Positions 1-11,321 of a DNA stretch of 64,000 nt are shown piece after piece (within the stretch, counting starts at the first letter, position 1; each line of letters begins with the position of its first letter). Source of the stretch: Rutpela maculata. Taxonomy: Eukaryota; Arthropoda; Insecta; Coleoptera; Cerambycidae. The DNA lies in the NCBI GenBank assembly GCA_936432065.2, contig OW386285.2, positions 367,847,249-367,911,248 of the forward strand, given 5' to 3'. Made by a program: the position numbers and the translations under genes. Below the pieces are notes generated by a model. The model was given only the letters and a program-made list of their open reading frames with translations. It did not search any database and was not told the DNA's origin.

Positions 1-410
1 GTAGACCCCACTATCTTTATGTATTTTGGAACGCTGAAACCGAATATGACAATAAAAAAAGATTTCAATTATTCAATTTTCCCCTTACAACTCTCCTAGG
101 GGATTGAAATTACGCTTGTTCTAAAAATTTGAAAAGCAGGTTTTTTGATGCCCTGAAACTGAATATGATGATAAAAACTGATTTGAACCACTCAGTCACC
201 CCCTAGAATCCCCTAAAAGCCCCAGGAAATTCTACTTGTTCTAAACATTTAAAAAGTACGTTTATTTTTAGGTTTTTTGGTGCACGGAAACCGAATATGA
301 CGATAAAAAATCGGTTTCAGCGATAAAAATTCCGTTTCAGCGTACCAAAAAATCTGCTTTTCAAATTTTTAGAACAAGCGTAATTTCAAGCCCCGAGGGT
401 GGCTATTTTT
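1..410. repeat. Tandem repeat, ~125 bp unit, inverting at ~318
   Basis: The motif CTGAAACCGAATATGA, or a close variant, recurs near positions 33, 152 and 284, a spacing of about 120-130 bp. Between these sit shared blocks such as TACGCTTGTTCTAAAAATTT. After about position 318 the same blocks return in reverse complement, so the array turns head to head. The left edge is cut by the window start. The segment at 3235-3310 is an inverted copy of positions 20-80. The motif resembles the core of the satellite at 17.28 kb, so the two may be one family. Confidence 0.7.
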
Positions 411-921
411 GAACTTGAGGGAGTAGAATGAGTAAGAGAAAATAATCTTTTTCTGCTCCCTCATGTAAAGTTTGCATTCCTGAATTTATTTTCCCCACCC
501 AGGTAGACACTCCCTACTAATCACCTTACTTTTAGTGAGAGAAAGTCGAAGGAAAGCAGAAAAGAAATATTTTTTATGATCGTGCGTGTGAAGACTCACC
601 TTATTAATTCGGTTTTATTTAAACAATGGATATCGAAGATTTAGTGGCTATACAAGTTTTGGATGATTTAGAACATGCGGAGGAACAGTTGTCGGATCAA
701 ATTTTTGTTTGTTTATTTAGGTTGTCCAAACCATTAATGGTATCTTACAGATATTTTAAACCCACTCCTTCGTCATCCTAGCCGCAGATCGGCAGTGAGT
801 ATCGAAAGAAAGATAAATTAAGGAATAAAGTGCATTACATATTGTTTAGTTTTATAGGTTAGGTCTAAGAAATAACGTATTTTTATTTTATTTAAAACTA
901 AACCATATTTTTAGATATATT
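411..921. other. Unassigned stretch with one short Kozak-started ORF
   Basis: No recognised repeat or RNA. It contains one short coding-like ORF (626-781, listed separately). The rest is AT-rich sequence leading into the ACTTCC-family terminus. Confidence 0.5.
626..781 (+). CDS. Short acidic ORF (51 aa), unrecognised
   Basis: An ATG in good animal initiation context (AAACAATGG) opens a 51-residue frame beginning MDIEDLVAIQVLDDLEHAEE and ending in TAG at 779-781. The first 25 residues are acidic and look protein-like. Such starts are common in transposon-encoded nucleases, but I cannot assign a family. It may be the first exon or the broken N-terminus of a TE gene. It could equally be chance. 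Confidence 0.25.
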   Translation: MDIEDLVAIQVLDDLEHAEEQLSDQIFVCLFRLSKPLMVSYRYFKPTPSSS

Positions 922-1440
922 ACTTCCACATCCAGTGGAAGTATAGTAACGACAAAAAAATTTTTAAAAATTTTTATAGTCCAAATAGCCTTAAAATGTT
1001 ATGAAACGTCGAGATTTTAAGTTTGAGCGAAAAAAAAAATTTCTGTCTGTCGGTCTGTCGGTCTGTAACTTTTTTTTGTGCGCACGTTTACTCTGGAACC
1101 GTTCAAGATATTGACTTGAAATTTGGTACACGTATGTACTTTAACGAGATCTGGAACTAGATTATATTTTCATCTTGTTCCGTCAAAGGGTTGGGGGGTA
1201 AATTGGGGTAAATGGGGGTAAATAGGTAAATCAAGCCGGTAAGAGTCCATAAAATTGGTATTTAGTATATATAAAAGAATTTAAAGTCTCAAAAAATTTT
1301 TTGGCATTAGCCACCCCCATTACTACCCCCACCTCATTATTAAAGGGGGTGAAAAAAAATAAAATTGTAATTTAGCGTGTATACAAGAACCTAAGCCTCA
1401 AATTTTTTTTTTACTTAATCCACCGCCACCCTCACCCCCC

Positions 1441-1795
1441 ACCCCACTCTATAAATGCGCAGTAAGTTACCTCAAGTGATATGGATGCGCAGTGAGTTTT
1501 TTCGAGTAAAATGGATGCACAGTGGGTTATTTCAAGTAGTATGGATGCGCAGTAGGTTTCCCCGAATGGTATAGATGCGCAGTGGCTTTTCTTGAGTACC
1601 ATTGATGCGTAGTAGGTTACCACGAATAGTATAGATGCGCAGTGGGTTTCCTCAAGTAAAATGGATGCGCACTGGATTTCTTCAAGAAGTATGAATGCGT
1701 AGTGGCTTTCCTCTAGTAAATTAGGTACACAGTACCTAGAGTAATATGGATGCATAGTAGGTTTCATTGAAAAAAATGCTTGAAGTAGAGGCTTT
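1441..1795. repeat. 30-bp minisatellite, ~11 degenerate units
   Basis: The unit is close to ATGGATGCGCAGTGGGTTTC plus CTCAAGTAAA (30 bp), repeated about 11 times with substitutions. Because the period is a multiple of three, the reverse strand stays open across it and would read as a decapeptide repeat of the type CASILLEETH (frame 1432-1815). I treat this as a by-product of period length rather than a proven protein. An inverted, separately diverged copy lies at 32.56-32.91 kb. Confidence 0.8.
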
Positions 1796-1932
1796 ACTTC
1801 TCTCGTGTAGTCCACGGCACAGAATGATGTTTTATACCTTTGTCATGCTATTTTCTGCGTATTACTTGCACATCCAGTTGAAGATACTAACGCAAGAAAA
1901 ATTTTTGAAAATTTTCATTGTACATTCATTTT

Positions 1933-2170
1933 GTCGGGGACGGTAGCTCAGTGGTTTAGCGCGTCTAGCTTGCATACTGGCGTACCTAGCGAAGCAGGTT
2001 CAATCCCTGCTCATCGCGAAATAATTTTAATATAAAATTATCCCCAAGAAGTGGTTCGGACTCCACTATAAGCTGTAGGGCCTCGTTTCTCTTTACCTAA
2101 CACAAAATCATTCTGGATTTTCAAGGAGTTACTTCGGTGACTTGAGAAGCGGTTAAGAAAACATTTAAGA
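1933..2170 (+). mobile_element. tRNA-derived SINE inserted in ACTTCC module B
   Basis: The head resembles a tRNA-Ala-like molecule. A GGGGACG-type start is followed by a box A (TAGCTCAGTGG, 1944-1954) and a perfect box B (GGTTCAATCC, 1997-2006) in a 5-bp T stem (GCAGG/CCTGC). The anticodon arm is expanded and the 3' acceptor strand does not pair, so this is not a working tRNA. About 150 bp of unrelated body follows. The homologous ACTTCC copy at 32.4 kb lacks this block, which shows it is an insertion. Box A and box B imply an internal RNA polymerase III promoter. Confidence 0.65.
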
Positions 2171-2779
2171 AAACAAATAGACTTAGAATGTCATGAAACG
2201 TCAATATGTTAAGTTTGAATAAAATAAATTTGTCTGTCGCGTCGGTCTGTCTGTTAGTCTGGTATCTGTTTGGTGCTCACGATTACTCTGGAACCGTTTA
2301 AAATATTGACTTAAATATGGCACACGTATGTATTTTACCGAGATCTGGAACTAGATTATATATTGATCTTATTCCGTTACAGAGTTGAAGGGTAAATTGA
2401 GATAAATAGGTAAATCAAGTAATTAAGAGTGCATGAAATTGGTATTTAGTAAATATAAGAGGACCTAAGTTCTCAAAAATATTTTTGGCGATAGCCACCT
2501 CTATTACCGGTGAAAAAATATTGTGATTTAGTGTGTGTACAAGAACCAGTCATTAAGAATTTTTTTCACTTCATTCACTCCCACCACCACCACCCCTACT
2601 ACTGATGGGGCATATCATTTTATGGGTTTTTCTGGTACACGATTTCAAATACTATACCATTAAAGTTCCATAAACAATTATCTCCACTTAGTGGAGTGCA
2701 TTTTAGTATTTTTGTTGTAAGATATTTAGATAGGAAGTCTGGATGTGGAAGTGGTGATTCCTTAGGCAGCGGTTTTTTA

Positions 2780-3234
2780 CATGGCATTGGCTACTGGCAG
2801 CTACCAAGAAATAACTTGTAGCAATTACTATCGATGTACTTAACTAGTACACCTTTTTGGGTACTTGTGACATGACACGACTTTTTTTAAATAATCGGTG
2901 TTCATTTTACTATGTATACAATAAACAATACTAATTGGTTTCGTATGAGTTGAACTTTTTGTTCCCTAGAATGATATATATTTTTGATCTGTCAACTGTC
3001 ACGCCACCACTAGTTGACAGCTGGCAAATATCAGATATAGGACAGTTCTGATTGGTATACTGTGAAGAACAATATGACAACACTATAGACTTCTCACCTC
3101 AAACTTTCACCGGTCCCTCGTTATTCCTTTTGTTTAAGAATATGTTTTTCAAGTAGGGGAATTTCAAGTGAAAGGCAAGAGAATTAATTCGCCGGGGAGT
3201 AACAATTTTTCTCGCGCTCAAGAATAGCCACCCA
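2780..3234. other. Unassigned AT-rich stretch
   Basis: It holds a short imperfect palindrome near 2988-3030 (CTGTCAACTGTCA ... AGTTGACAGCTGG). I see no ORF, RNA or element that I can name. Confidence 0.4.
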
Positions 3235-3310
3235 GGGGGTGGATAGGGGAAAATTGGATAATTAAAACTTTTTTTATTGTCATATTCGGTTCCAATGTCC
3301 CAAAATACAT
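3235..3310 (-). repeat. Inverted fragment of the ~125 bp repeat
   Basis: The reverse complement matches positions 20-80 of the window, including CCGAATATGACAATAAAAAA. It marks the far side of the repeat family seen at the window start, so the ACTTCC composite lies between two oppositely oriented fragments. Confidence 0.6.
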
Positions 3311-4888
3311 GGGACGCTGGAATCTCTGGATTTCGACTTTTTTTTATTTTGGTGAAATTCGTAGTTTTCGAGATATTTGTAAAAAATCGTTTCTTAATCC
3401 CTTCTCCCTCACCTCAAAAGTTTAGGCGGCAGCCGATTCTGGTCGACTTTTTTTTACATATTTGTGAGACCCCAAACAACAATTTTCTGCAAAAAACTTC
3501 AATTCGTATGGATTTCCTGGTCAACATCTGAGTTCACTTCGCTATATCAATTCATACCTTATTGTTTGGAAATTTGATCATCAGAGGAATTGAATAATTT
3601 TACAAATGAAATCTGCTCAAATATAAACGAACAGATTATCATAACAATATGCTGTGTGAAATATATACCCTCGCATTTTAATATTATGTATACGAAATAT
3701 AGCAACTCTAATGTTCTAACCGTATTCCTGTTTGTTTGCATGTTCGAGTTATTCGGTAAATTTCATTACAATTTTTTCACTTTTCACTTTTTTGTAAATA
3801 GGGAGCAAAATTCAATTACGGAACAATGAAAATTATATGAAACATACAACGTACATAAACCACTTTGTTTATTCACGGTTATAAGCATAACAATGTTCAG
3901 TTTATATAGAAACATTGTTTATTGTTTGTATTATGAAGGAAACTTATATTTAAACCGGGGTTAAGCTTTTATTTAGGGGAATTTACACTATTATTATTAA
4001 AGGCTGAACGTTTTATAAAAGCTTACGACTTTCCTAGGAAAATTGTTGTTTAATTTTATGTACCAAATCTTGTGTAAATAATGAAATTTGAGATATCGAT
4101 TTCAAAGTTTTGTGGGGGGTAACCGGTTGCTTGAAAATTTATCAGGCAGAATCCTGAAAAGTAAGAGTATAAGCAAAAATCTCTTTAAGAATTTGGTAAC
4201 ATAAAAAATTTATCAGTACTGAGCAAGGAGTAGAAATAGAAAATCTAAAGTAGTGTGTGAAATGAGTAAAATATTTCTGCAAAAGCCTTCAAACAATTTA
4301 ATAAATATTTATTTAAACTAGGAAGAAGAAGAATAAGAAGAAGAAGATCGATATCCGTTATCACCAATAATATTTCGAAAGTTTTTAGTAATGTGCATTA
4401 AACTAAATTATTTTAGACTAAATAACTTAAAATATAACAACTTGCACTGACGAGTCTAAATTTAGCTTCTCCAGCGAAATTAGGATTTTATCTATCAAAT
4501 CTATGACAAAAATAGCTATTATAAAATTTGCGGTTTAGAAAATTATGTGCAAAAAAGTTTATTTGCGACTTTTTTCGTAGAAGTAACCGTTTCGGAGGTA
4601 ATATCGTGTAAAAGGAGGAGGGTCAATAAGGCCGGTTTTCGGCCCCCCTCAAATTTGGCAAAAAGAAAAAAGAAAATGTTTTTTAACAGTCTAGGGTCAA
4701 TTTAGAGTCGATTCGACCACAAACGGAACCAACCCCACCCCTCTCTTAGGGTCATTTCAAGGTCAAATTATGAAATAGCCGTGAAATAAACTCGCCTTTT
4801 CGGAATGAGTAGGCTTATTCTGGGACCTCGATTTAATATGTATATAGGTTTTTTGGGTCGCTGATTCCGGATCCGAGGTCAGTTTGTC
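3311..4888. other. Unassigned AT-rich stretch
   Basis: No convincing gene or RNA. The only local features are a purine-rich GAA/AAG run near 4319-4350 and low-complexity AT tracts. Short ORFs here look like chance. Confidence 0.4.
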
Positions 4889-4890
4889 TA

Positions 4891-5378
4891 CAGTGTGTCC
4901 CAGGATAGATGTAACGAGAGGTGTAATGGACCAAAAATTTTGGAATTTTGGAATGGTATTTGGGGATTGAGTCCTGCTTGTTGTAAAACTAAAGTATACC
5001 AAAAATGACTTGATTTGGTGTTCTGCAGGGTGTTTATAAGCAAAGTTGTAAAAATCACCACTAATAAAGTACCTTTATTTTTCAAAGTATGAAAAAATTC
5101 CACTAAGAAAAGTTATTTATAATGCAATTTTATACCTCTATAGCTTTCAGGAATATAAAATTATTTTTTTGAAACTTCCCATTTTTTCAATAAAGTATTT
5201 TATTTTGAACCATTCAATTAAAACTGCATAGCAATTATTTTTTGCGAATTAATATTTAAAGTAGGCTATGAGAAAAGCAGATGATTAACATTTGCTCCTA
5301 CACAACTTTAAATATGAATTCAACTCTTAATTCGCAAAAAATGGGAAGTTTCAAAAAAATAGTTTTATATTCCTGAAA
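4891..5378. mobile_element. Internally deleted Tc1/mariner derivative (MITE-like)
   Basis: A TA dinucleotide at 4889-4890 precedes CAGTGTGTCCCAGGATAG, the terminus of the full element at 27424-29534. Sequence follows that element's left end to about 5279, then jumps to sequence matching its right end from about 29187. The whole transposase gene is missing. The right terminus is itself truncated at about 5378. It is a direct example of how this family yields non-autonomous copies. It could not move itself, and with one end lost probably cannot be mobilised. Confidence 0.85.
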
Positions 5379-5908
5379 GGAAAAACATCATGGATTAAGT
5401 CTATTAGGAAAACCATGTTTAACAAAACGCGCTCAGTGTCCTAACTCCGAGGTGGTGCGGCATGGAGTGTATTATTTCTCAGTATGAAGCTTGAAGCTTT
5501 GTAAACTGTAGTATATGAAATTGGTAACTTTTTTTTGAGATGACGAGATGAAGAGGTATTTGCAATTTTTTTTAATTTTGACCCTCTGTAAATATTTTAG
5601 CAAAGGTCATGATGTCGAAGGGACATCTGATACATTGTTTAAAATTGGGAAAGGTTTATATTAAAATTTTTACTTGCTTGGAATATTTTCTCAGATTTGT
5701 CATATTTTTATCTAATTTCCATATAGACTACATAGATACTGTACTCATATTTGAAAATAAGAGGTCATTATCTTTTGCCAAGGTATGGAACGCGTTAATA
5801 CTGAGAAGGGTTAATTATAATTAATAATAATGAACTGTAATTGAAACAACTTTCTCAATTTAACTTTTGACATTAGATTTGGTATCAGCTATTCCTAAAA
5901 TACGTATA
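5379..5908. other. Unassigned stretch left of the Jockey-like insertion
   Basis: AT-rich, with no supported gene. Its right edge is the left target-site duplication of the retrotransposon that follows. The phrase AGATTTGGTATCA near 5875 recurs near 39767. Confidence 0.4.
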
Positions 5909-5923
5909 ACTACCAATACCAAT

Positions 5924-8112
5924 GTAATTCATTTTTTTTTCAATTCAATAACAGTTTATTCAATATTTAGTTACATATATGCGCTTTGCCGGATTCCGTT
6001 CGGAGCTAGCCGCACAACCACGGCGCGTGGTTGTGTGGTTTGTGTGTGGCTGGGCGGAGCGGGTCCGGTTTGGCTAGAACAATAAGTTAATGTGGGGCGT
6101 TAGTACTCCTGTCTTAAAAAAGATAAAACTTAAAACTAACAATATGGCTATGTACAGTTGGGAGAAACTTTTAGGGACTTAAAGTTACTCTTGTTGGTTT
6201 TTATTTACGGTGCACTTGTTAGGGCGCACTGTTTAAAGTTTCGGTTACTGATACGGAGAAAAACCCGTTCGAGCTAATGACATCCTTCCTGGTGGTCGTA
6301 CCGCGTCCAGGAAGGTAGAATGAGGGGATATTGTAGTTTAAAAAGTTTGGATTTTACAAGAGATTATTGGCTGAGGGGGGATTTTGAAAAGGAGGCAAAA
6401 AAGGACAAAAGGACAAAAACTAACAAAGATTAACCAAACGGAAGGTGAATGGAGGAGATAGAAACGGGTTTGTGGTAAAAGGTGGTGAAAAGGAAGAAGC
6501 ATGATATAGGAAAGTGTGGCTAGGGAGGTTGCCGAAAGATAGGCAACGCCTGGTATGGTAATGGGTGTTTCAGGTTGAAAAGTATGGCATTATACTATCT
6601 GATTCGTGTTATATCACGGGTTAGCGGACTATCTCCCAGTTTGAATTGGTAGAATTTTTGTGATATTTCCTGGACGACGTCTGCTAGTGGGGTTATGTCG
6701 TGACAACGAGCGTAGAGATCTCTGAGAGAGATGTACCTACCAGAGTTCGAAATGAGGCGCATAAATTTGTGTTCTAAGACTCTAAGTTTCCGCATTCTCG
6801 TGGTCGGGATGCTGCACCACACCGGCGCCACGTATGTGATAGCCGGCCGGATCACCATTGTATACAATAATTTCTTATTCGTCCTGTTTAGTCCGCTACC
6901 CCTAGCCAGGAGTGGATACAGACTCCTGGACATATAGTAGACCTTGCGTACAGTTTCGTTTATGAGTATGTTAAACGTCAGTCATTTGTTCAAGTTCACC
7001 CCCACCCAAATACTTCACGCACCTTTTAATTGGAATTTGGCAGCCCTCGATCGAAATTGGTGTTAGGATGCGGTTCTCAGTGAACCGGCGCGTGAAGATT
7101 ATGGCCTCCGACTTTTCGGCGTTGATCCGAATCTTCCACTTGTCGTAATATGCCGTGGCGTGGACCATGTGCGCCTTCAGCAGCATATTCGCTACTTGTG
7201 CGTTGTGAGAATGTGCGCACACGGTCTTGTCGTCGGCTTACTTGGCAAGGTTCGTATTCGGAAGCTCCGGGAAGTCAGAGACGTTTAAATTGTATTACTT
7301 TGGTGACAGGCACGATCCCTGGAGGACGCCTGCGCGAATGTCCCGCCGAGTTGAAAGCTTGTTGTTCACTCTAACCTGCAGTGATCTGCCTGTCAGGAAA
7401 GAGTGAATCAGTTTGGTGATGTGCGTCGGAAAGTCCAACATGTTCAGTTTGTGGAGTAAGCTCGGGATCCATACTGTATCGAAGGCTTTCTCAATATCGA
7501 GCAACACCATGACGGTGCTCTTCCCGCGGTTGCATTGTACTTTGGCGTCATTCACGATCATGACGACCTGGTGCATAGTGCCCCTGCCTTTCCTGAAACC
7601 TAACTGGCACTCGTCGTCGATGTGAAGTATGTCTGCTCAGGATGACGTTCTCCACCAACTTGGAGATCGCCGACAGTAGCGAGATCGGTCGATAACTGCC
7701 GACGAGCTTCGCGTCCTTGTTCGATTTTAGAATCGGGACGACCACGGTGCACTTCTATTGGCTAGGCCAGTGTTGTAGTCGCAGAATCGCGTTGACAATT
7801 ACGTCAATTGTACAATGCCTTTCCGCGGTAGATATTTGAGTAGCTTACATTCGATACAGTCTGCTCCCGGGGCCTTGTTGTTCGGTAGAGTCCGGACAAT
7901 GCCCCGCAACTTCCGAGGGCTTGGTCATGACTTTCGACAATTCCCGTCTTGTTAATTGGATGTCATGACCAATCAATTCGTTTATGTCATTTTCGATGCG
8001 GTCATGTTCTGAATTGTTCGGTATTTGTCTGTTATGTATATTTGCAAAATGGTCGGCTAAGTCTTCCGCTGTCAGAGCTGTCCGTCCGTTGGCGTTAGTC
8101 AGTGCGGGTATG
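5924..8112 (-). mobile_element. 5'-truncated Jockey-like non-LTR retrotransposon
   Basis: The element is bounded by 15-bp direct repeats ACTACCAATACCAAT at 5909-5923 and 8113-8127, a typical target-site duplication. On the minus strand it ends in an A-rich tail (the T run at 5932-5940). It is truncated at the 5' end, so the endonuclease is gone. Reverse-transcriptase pieces run right to left: a pre-RT segment (8112-7845), SYRPISLLSAISKLVEN (7548-7745), AFDTVW and LQGSCLSP (7295-7576), the ADD site near 7235, and the thumb/C-terminal part (6595-6933). About 650 bp of 3' UTR follows. The frame is broken in several places. Confidence 0.85.
6595..8112 (-). pseudogene. Broken reverse transcriptase of the Jockey-like element
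   Basis: The RT would copy element RNA at a nicked chromosomal target. Motif order is right for a Jockey-clade RT, but the frame shifts repeatedly. The catalytic YADD is altered: its tyrosine codon reads TAA (minus strand, 7238-7240), giving stop-ADD. The C-terminal part (LNRTNKKLLYTMVIRPAITY, about 6900-6870) is well preserved. Non-functional. Confidence 0.8.
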
Positions 8113-8167
8113 ACTACCAATACCAATTGTGAGGTGAGGTACGGTACCGGTTTCAGTTTAAAATGAC

Positions 8168-8262
8168 GAGACCTCGATCGGCGAATTTAAGCACGCCGCC
8201 GGGCGAGTCCGTCACTTGAATGGGTGACCGTATCTCATCTCGCCGTCTTGGTTAAGTGGTAG
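8168..8262 (+). ncRNA. 5S-rRNA-like segment (SINE or retroposon part)
   Basis: The run CGATCGGCGAATTTAAGCAC, then CGGGCGAGT, then ACTTGAATGGGTGACCG matches the internal control region and 3' half of animal 5S rRNA in order and spacing. The 5' end of 5S and its pairing 3' strand are not preserved, so it is not a 5S gene. It lies directly beside the Jockey insertion site, so that element landed in or next to this sequence. Known parallels are 5S-derived SINEs. No clear body or tail was delimited. Confidence 0.55.
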
Positions 8263-8270
8263 AATAGCAT

Positions 8271-9432
8271 TAGCTAAACTTCACGAAGACGTTAATATAA
8301 ATAAAGCATAAAAAAAAATCTTAATGCAATTTCGACAAAATTTTATTTTTATCACAAATTAAATTTTCTATCACCTCGGCATATTCTCGACAGAAAAAAT
8401 CTTATTTTCAACTTTTGCTTGGCTTACGCTAGACGTAGCTTGATGAGATTTTTATATATTTTTATGTAAATGTAAAAAAATCATACATGCGGGTCGAATT
8501 GAGAATCTCCTCTATTTTTAAATTTTGTGAAGTCGGTTATAAATCTGTATTTAAAAACAGTATCGGCGTATTCCTTATTTCAACAGTTGAGTTCCACTAC
8601 AGTATGCTTCCCTTTCTTACATAACAAGTGATATAGAGATAGCAACACATCTGGTGTCGCCCGATGGCGAAATAAAGATATGCCCTATGGATACAAAATT
8701 TAAAATGATTGAATTATTAATTTTGGCGCCCAACGTAATAAATAGTAAAAAAATTATAAAAAAATTTACAAAAATTTTAATAAGCAGTAATTTTATACGA
8801 GTAGAAATATTTTCATAAAAATTGATTGAAATTTTGTACTGTACTAGTTACCCTATATAAAAGTATAAATGACAAAATCGATAAAAAAGAATATTTTATT
8901 ATACTGCTAGTCACTTAAGAATTACCATTGATTTCAATACTATTTGTCACATACAAACACTCACATTGACTGACATTTATTGCAATGGTTCTCTCCTATA
9001 ATGTGTGGTAAAGTTTTGCTGAAACTAAGGTGTCTCAATAAATTATCGAATTTGTGTGTGTGTGACTTAAAGTATTATGTGTTTATTTTCAGTTTAGCGC
9101 AATGATCTGGGTATTTTTTAGTTGAACGCTTCTGTTGGCAACCACCTTCTAATTCTATTTGATAGCTGGTATCCAATCCATTTTTAGTTTAGAAATACTT
9201 TTAAGAAGTAAAATCATTTAGTGTAGGTATGCAATTTAACATCATAGCTTTTATGAATATCAGTTATTTAATTAAGGATGTCTGCAAATAATTTCTTTCT
9301 TTCTTAACACGTTTCTATTAGTTTGACCTGTAACATTGTAAGCAAATCTTACAACTTACTTTTCACCCACATAATTATTGTTGTATCAATTTGAAACTTT
9401 GCAAACTTATGCAATTCTTGTGACAATACAAT
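8271..9432. other. Unassigned AT-rich stretch
   Basis: No supported gene. The phrase GTCGAATTGAGAATCTCCTC near 8494 is matched by a close variant near 25098, so part of this is a dispersed repeat. Confidence 0.4.
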
Positions 9433-9974
9433 AATTAGAGAATATTATTTAGATATTAAGCAAAATCACAACTTCACACTTTTTTATTTATTATGAAATT
9501 ACGTACTTTCTGCATATTGTTGATGAAGTTAATTACATTATATGATTCCTAGCATTTTAAAGAAAAAGAAAATATGTTGACAATACTTAAATCATTTATT
9601 TAAATTCAGTCATTCACACTTTTTTATTTAATATGAAATTACCAACTTTCTATATATTGGTACCTGAATCATAATAAATAGAAAAGTGTGAAATGTGAAT
9701 TTAAATAAGTGATTTAAATATTTTCAACATTTTTTTTTTTTGTTTAAAATGCTAGAAATCATATCATATAATTGAATACTTCGTCAGTATTAGCTAGAAG
9801 AGTAGTTGTTTTGATTGTTTCTCCAATAAAGGGTGTTTTAAAGTATTTACCTAAATAGTATATTAGCATGCCCAGATTAGGGCAACAATATAAAGAAAGT
9901 GGGTAATTTCATAATAAATAAAAAAGTGTGAAGTTGTGATTTGCTTTATATTTAAATAATATTCTCTAATCAGG
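9433..9974. mobile_element. Palindromic MITE, family P (intact copy)
   Basis: The ends are inverted repeats: TAGAGAATATTATTTAGATA on the left and its near-complement at the right (AATAATATTCTCTA), continuing inward through AAATCACAACTTCACACTTT for more than 70 bp. The interior is also partly palindromic. A second copy (30442-36512) carries the same ends but is split by other insertions. No ORF. The family is probably mobilised in trans. Confidence 0.75.
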
Positions 9975-10128
9975 ATGCAAGCAAATAAATAAAAAACAAT
10001 TGCAAAAATATAATAATATTACGGTACCATCGACCTTGCATTATGATGGAGGTGGGAGGTGGTTCATACTCAATGGAGTATCACCGGCGACTCCGTCATA
10101 AACTTGAAGTTTTCGCGACAGAGAGAGG

Positions 10129-11321
10129 AAATAAGTTATAGTTTAAAGAGCTAAAAAACACGCTTTTATAAGTAGCGCACTAGAAAGTTAAAAATAGTTA
10201 TCAGGTAATTAAATTTAAAAGCATGGAGCGACTTATGGTGCGGGAGCTAAGTGGCTTTTTCGGACACTCATCGTTACAAGCATTTTTTATACGCTGATTA
10301 ATTCTATCGAACTTAAATAACGACAAAATAGACTTCTGGCATATGTCAGCCCGTCGAGTTGGCCATGGTTCAAGATATAAAAGTCAGTGAAATTATATCA
10401 TCGTACCAAAGCCAATTTTTTTTGTGTGTACACATTTTATGTTTAGAATTAATAAAATAAGATCGCCAGAAAGTGTGGGCCATCAGGGGCACAACCAGAA
10501 AGGTCACAGAGGTAAAAAAACTGAGTTATATCAAGTGATCGTTACAAGCTTTTTTTAGGCAGAGCATGTTTATTTAAATGTTTTGAACACAGAAAAAAAT
10601 TCCCAGAAAGAAACTCCCCTTGGTAAGGCTAGCCAGAAAGAAAATGTTTAGGATTTTTGAAGAAAATTGAATTTTTTTTCGCATATTTCATCTCAGAACT
10701 CTAAACTCATCGTTACAAGTTCTTGCTCCTTTTTAAAACGTATATATATAAGCTCCTTCAACAATAGAATAGCCTACCCGTAAAGTTCTTAGTGTCAACA
10801 AAAGTACCATAGGCTCTTAAATATACAGGAATTTAACACTTTCGGCTAACTTGGCTCCGTACTGTGCCTCAGATGTATTGTATCATTATTACTTTTCTGG
10901 CTGCGCCTCCTGACAGCTCACACTTTCTGGCTATCTTATTTTATTCATTCTAAACATAAAAGATGTACACACACAAAAAATGAGCCTTGTAACGATGACA
11001 TGATTTCACTGATTTTTAAACAGTGTTCGTGGCGCTCCTGACAGGAGGTGCCCCGCCAGAAATCGATTTTATGAATCGTTATCATTCATTAAACCATAAA
11101 AATATCTCAAAGTTCATAAAACGATGAGCTGCCGAAAAAGCCACCTAGCTCCCGCTCTATTACATAGCAGGCATAATAAACAAAATGTAATGTAGTTACT
11201 TACCTAACTATATAACTGCGCCCCACGCTTTTAAATTTAATTACCTAATAAATATTTTTAACTTTTTAGTGCGCTGCTTACGAATGCGTGTTTTTTAGTT
11301 TTATAAACTATAATTTATTAA
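10129..11321. mobile_element. Foldback element with recurrent TCGTTACAAG motif
   Basis: Outer arms of roughly 370-420 bp are inverted copies: AAAAACACGCTTTTATAAGT near 10153 is matched in reverse near 11290. The decamer TCGTTACAAG occurs at 10271, 10539 and 10710 on + and at 10986-10995 on -. Such subterminal repeats often bind a transposase, but that is inference. No ORF is seen. Confidence 0.65.

Larger units (their letters stand above)
922..2779 (+). mobile_element. ACTTCC-family composite element (long form, copy 1)
   Basis: It begins with ACTTCCACATCCAGTGGAAG, an 8-bp perfect hairpin around ATCCA, and ends with CTGGATGTGGAAGT followed by a conserved GATTCCTTaGGCAGCGG and a T run. The outer ends are therefore short terminal inverted repeats. 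Between them are module A (922-1440), a 30-bp minisatellite (1441-1790), a linker, then module B restarting with a diverged terminus at 1863 (TACTTGCACATCCAG). Each module carries the same landmarks: GTCATGAAACGTC, a TCTGTCTGTCGG run, ACTCTGGAACCGTT, and GGGGTAAAT repeats. The same A-minisatellite-B order occurs inverted at 31.8-36.5 kb. No transposase is seen, so it is probably non-autonomous. The superfamily is unknown. Confidence 0.7.

Noticed and set aside
1432..1815. Real 127-aa repeat protein
   Set aside because: The open frame follows from a 30-bp period, and its flanks are transposon sequence. No independent start or domain was seen.
1936..2020. Functional tRNA gene
   Set aside because: Box A and box B are good, but the acceptor strands do not pair and the anticodon arm is expanded. 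It lies inside a repeat as an insertion, so I call it a SINE head.
8168..8262. Functional 5S rRNA gene
   Set aside because: Only the internal control region and part of the 3' half match. The 5' strand and closing stem are missing.
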